Assembly: GCF_015160875.1 (NCBI RefSeq)
Contig: NZ_CP063374.1
Location: forward strand, 558,001 to 622,000
DNA: 64,000 nt
DNA from: Streptomyces chromofuscus
Lineage (GTDB): Bacteria > Actinomycetota > Actinomycetes > Streptomycetales > Streptomycetaceae
Direction: 5' to 3'
The translations under genes and the position numbers were made by a program. Below, piece after piece: positions 61,784-64,000 of this stretch (position 1 is its first letter; each line of letters begins with the position of its first letter). Under the pieces are notes generated by a model. It did not search any database and was not told where the DNA came from. It worked only from the letters and a program-made list of their open reading frames with translations.

Positions 61784-62752
61784 TCACCAACGTCCCGGCT
61801 CCGTGCCGGTGATCGGCTGCGACGGCTTGCCGTCCACTCCGACGGGCACGTCACCGGCGAGCATCACCCGGTGCATGATCCGGGGGTGACCGAGGTGGGC
61901 GTTGTCGCTGGGCGCCAGGTGGATGGTGGCGCGGTTGTCCCAGAAGGCCACGCTGCCCGGCTCCCAGCGGAAGCGGACCGTGTACTCGGGCCGCACGGCC
62001 TGCTCCAAGAGCATCTCCAGCAGCAGCCGGCTCTCGGCGCGGGAGACGTCGGTGATCTGCTCGACGTAGTAGCCGTTGACGTACAGCACCCGCTCGCCCG
62101 TCTCCGGGTGGACACGCACCAGCGGGTGCACGGAGGCGACCTGGTGGTCGAGCAGGTGCCGGAGGTAGGCGTCGTCGCCGGGCCGGGGCTGGTAGCCGAC
62201 GCCGAGCCGGTGCTCGGCGCGCAGTCCGTCCACGAACTCCCGCACCGGCGCGGACAGTCCGGCGTACGCCGCGGCCAGATTCGACCAGGTGGTGTCGCCG
62301 CCGTACGGCGGGACGGTCTCCGCGCGCAGGATGGTCGCGGCCGGCGGGTCGACGCGGGCGCCGTGGTCGCAGTGCCAGCCGCGCAGCAGGGTGTGCCGGC
62401 GGCGCCGCAGCCACTCGTCGTGCTCCATGCCGAACCGCCCGCCCAACTCCAGCCGGTCGGCGGTCGTCTCGATCTCCGGGAAGCCGGCCGGTGAGGCGCC
62501 GCCCCGCCGCCCCAGCGCCACCGGCTCGCCGAACCGCCGGGCGAACGCCACGTGCGCGGCGTGGTCCAGCCGCTGCCCGCGGAAGAACACCACCTTCCAG
62601 CGCAGCACCGCCTCCCGGACGGCGGCCACGTGGGCGTCGTCCAGCTCACCGGCCAGGTCGACGCCCGTGATCTCCGCTCCGATGTGCCCGGCGACGGGGT
62701 TCACCTCGACCCCCGCGGCCCGCTCCCCCGCCATGGCCCCGTCCGTCGTCAT
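61784..62752 (-). CDS. TauD/TfdA-family Fe(II)/2-oxoglutarate dioxygenase
   Basis: A 322-residue dioxygenase with the HxD iron motif in RGWHCDHGARVDPPAATIL (His127, Asp129) and the distal His/Arg region in GHPRIMHRVMLAG (His294). Other family segments are GYHVEQI-like NGYYVEQITDVSRAESRLLL and WEPGSVAFWDNRATIHLAPS. It should hydroxylate a sulfonate, carboxylate or amino acid with 2-oxoglutarate. ATG 62752 has CGGAGCGCGC upstream. It stands alone between the SDR pseudogene and the aldo/keto reductase. Confidence 0.9.
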   Translation of the reverse strand: MTTDGAMAGERAAGVEVNPVAGHIGAEITGVDLAGELDDAHVAAVREAVLRWKVVFFRGQRLDHAAHVAFARRFGEPVALGRRGGASPAGFPEIETTADRLELGGRFGMEHDEWLRRRRHTLLRGWHCDHGARVDPPAATILRAETVPPYGGDTTWSNLAAAYAGLSAPVREFVDGLRAEHRLGVGYQPRPGDDAYLRHLLDHQVASVHPLVRVHPETGERVLYVNGYYVEQITDVSRAESRLLLEMLLEQAVRPEYTVRFRWEPGSVAFWDNRATIHLAPSDNAHLGHPRIMHRVMLAGDVPVGVDGKPSQPITGTEPGRW

Positions 62753-63046
62753 GCGCGCTCCGATGGTCGTCCGGTCGGCTCAGCCCAAGGCCCGTGAGGT
62801 TCCGGCACCGCCGTCGGCGACGCGCCGCCGCCGTCCCGAACCGGGAAAGGCCTTCCGGACGATCGTGGCAGCGATCTCCCGCCGTGGCGACAGCGCCTCG
62901 TCCGCGCTGCACGCGTTCCGACGCAGCGAGCGGTGTGCCGGCCGCCGGGGGCGGTGCGGCGCACACGGGCGCTCGCACCGCGGCGGCGAACGCTGCCGGG
63001 CCCGCCCATACTGTCGGTACGGCACAGCGCGGCTGAAGGGTGGACC

Positions 63047-63877
63047 GTGAACGGCATTCCGGCGCACACGCTCAACGACGGCACGACGCTCCCGGCGATC
63101 GGGCTGGGCACCTGGCCGCTGGACGACGCCCAGGCCGAGCGGGCGGTGCTCACCGCCCTGGATCTGGGCTACCGCCTGATCGACACGGCGACGAACTACC
63201 GCAACGAGACGGGGGTGGGTCGCGCGGTGGCCCGCAGCCGTGTCCCGCGCGAGGAGATCGTGGTGACGACGAAGCTGCCGGGACGGCACCACGGCTATGC
63301 CGAGACCCTCGCCTCCTTCGAGGAGTCCCGGCGCCGGCTGGGGCTGGAGCAGGTGGACCTCTATCTGATCCACTGGCCGCTCCCCCGCGTCGGCAAGTAC
63401 GTCGACTCCTGGCGAGCCATGATCAAACTGCGCAAGGACGGCCTCGTCCGGTCCATCGGCGTCTCCAATTTCACCGTCGAGCACATCGAGCGGCTGGAGA
63501 AGGAGACGGGCGTGCTGCCCGCGGTGAACCAGATCGAGCTGCACCCGTACCTCCCGCAGGAGGAGCTGCGCGCGTTCCACGCCGAGAAGCACATCGTCAC
63601 CGAGAGCTGGAGCCCGCTGGGCCCGGGCACCGGGCTGCTCCAGGACCCCGTCGTCGTGACCGTCGCCGAGTCCCTCGGCGTGACGCCGGGTCAGGTCGTG
63701 CTGCGCTGGCACACCCAGCTGGGCGCGCTGCCCATTCCCAAGTCGGCCGACGCCGAGCGGCAGCGGCAGAACCTGGACGTCTTCGGGTTCACGCTGAGCC
63801 CCGCGCAGATGCAGGCCCTCGCCGACCGCGATCCCCGGCGCACCGGCGGGGACCCCGCGGTCCACGAGGAGTTCTGA
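63047..63877 (+). CDS. Aldo/keto reductase
   Basis: A 276-residue AKR with the signature set: LPAIGLGTWPLDDAQAERAV, GYRLIDTATNYRNETGVGRA with catalytic Asp/Tyr, VVTTKLPGRHHGYAE with the lysine, IHWPLP with the histidine and VLRWHTQLGALPIPKSADAE near the NADPH site. Length is normal for the family. GTG 63047 follows GAAGGGTGGACC. Substrates are typically 2,5-diketogluconate-like sugars or aldehydes. Confidence 0.92.
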   Translation: MNGIPAHTLNDGTTLPAIGLGTWPLDDAQAERAVLTALDLGYRLIDTATNYRNETGVGRAVARSRVPREEIVVTTKLPGRHHGYAETLASFEESRRRLGLEQVDLYLIHWPLPRVGKYVDSWRAMIKLRKDGLVRSIGVSNFTVEHIERLEKETGVLPAVNQIELHPYLPQEELRAFHAEKHIVTESWSPLGPGTGLLQDPVVVTVAESLGVTPGQVVLRWHTQLGALPIPKSADAERQRQNLDVFGFTLSPAQMQALADRDPRRTGGDPAVHEEF

Positions 63878-63930
63878 CTCAGGAGCCCTGGGACACCCGG
63901 CGGCCGGGGCGGCACGGAAGGAGTCCCGAG

Positions 63931-64000
63931 GTGGGAGACGTCGACCGGCTGCGGACCCACCGCGCGAAACGGGATGTCCAGGTCTGGCGAGCCCGAGGGA
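63931..64000 (+). CDS. Start of a further gene (partial)
   Basis: GTG 63931 opens GDVDRLRTHRAKRDVQVW in the same direction as the aldo/keto reductase, with CGGAAGGAG about 10 bases upstream. Only 23 codons are in the window, so the product cannot be named. Confidence 0.45.
   Translation, partial: MGDVDRLRTHRAKRDVQVWRARG

Noticed and set aside
1..64000. PKS/NRPS core genes, integrases, transposases, tRNA genes and origin boxes
   Set aside because: Looked for and not seen; none of the recognised genes carries such domains and no inverted-repeat-bounded element was evident by reading.

Overview
The window is high-GC DNA (roughly 72% by eye) with strong GC bias at third codon positions, many GTG starts and AGGAGG-type ribosome sites. 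It also carries Tat-type secreted enzymes, SpoIIE/PP2C phosphatases with GAF/PAS sensors, F420-type oxidoreductases and a streptogrisin-like protease. Together these point to Streptomyces or a close relative. No rRNA, tRNA, insertion sequence, integrase, CRISPR array or origin was seen. The many decayed genes and the mixture of secreted enzymes, redox enzymes and regulators suggest an accessory chromosomal region rather than the core.

Layout. 0-4 kb: an NmrA-like protein, then a molybdopterin oxidoreductase with an overlapping FAD reductase, a zinc-ribbon protein, an RraA-like protein and a quinone-reductase-like protein. 4.3-5.3 kb: a secreted barrel-like protein and a four-helix membrane protein. 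5.5-10 kb: an exported uronide-polysaccharide locus (GH88 hydrolase, beta-helix lyase-like protein, alginate-lyase-family protein) with a candidate operator repeated on both sides of the divergent promoter region. 10-16.8 kb: a secreted alpha/beta hydrolase, a multicopper oxidase, an MFS remnant coupled to a FUSC exporter with an in-frame 30-bp repeat, and an AraC remnant antisense to the exporter tail. 17-27.3 kb: two redox groups (SRPBCC/FAD desaturase-like/SDR, then FAD monooxygenase/P450/MFS/SRPBCC/LLM with an HxlR regulator).

27.3-34 kb: an orphan Asp2-like protein and a tight zwf - HAD phosphatase/mutase - GH65 phosphorylase operon that would send phosphorolytic glucose 1-phosphate into the pentose phosphate pathway. 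34.4-38.1 kb: small stress-type proteins, a SpoIIE-family remnant, an F420-type nitroreductase and a tightly overlapping nucleotidyltransferase - BON - metallophosphoesterase operon. 38.3-42 kb: a secreted S1 protease with a chitin-binding domain and an APC permease with a strong terminator. 42.8-46.8 kb: CsbD, a decayed amidohydrolase, a FAD-Rieske oxidoreductase, a methyltransferase and a small-molecule kinase. 46.9-53.1 kb: a lipoprotein and two large PP2C phosphatases. 53.3-64 kb: a PucR-type regulator, YciO/Sua5-like protein, dienelactone hydrolase, a GH64 glucanase under a LacI-type operator, gluconokinase, two frameshifted genes, a TauD dioxygenase and an aldo/keto reductase.

The most distinctive observations are the repeated motif around the uronide locus, the AraC/FUSC antisense chimera, the nucleotidyltransferase-BON-phosphoesterase module, the HxlR-linked SRPBCC/LLM operon and a series of gene remnants. 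Functions are assigned from recognisable motifs only; no database search was run.
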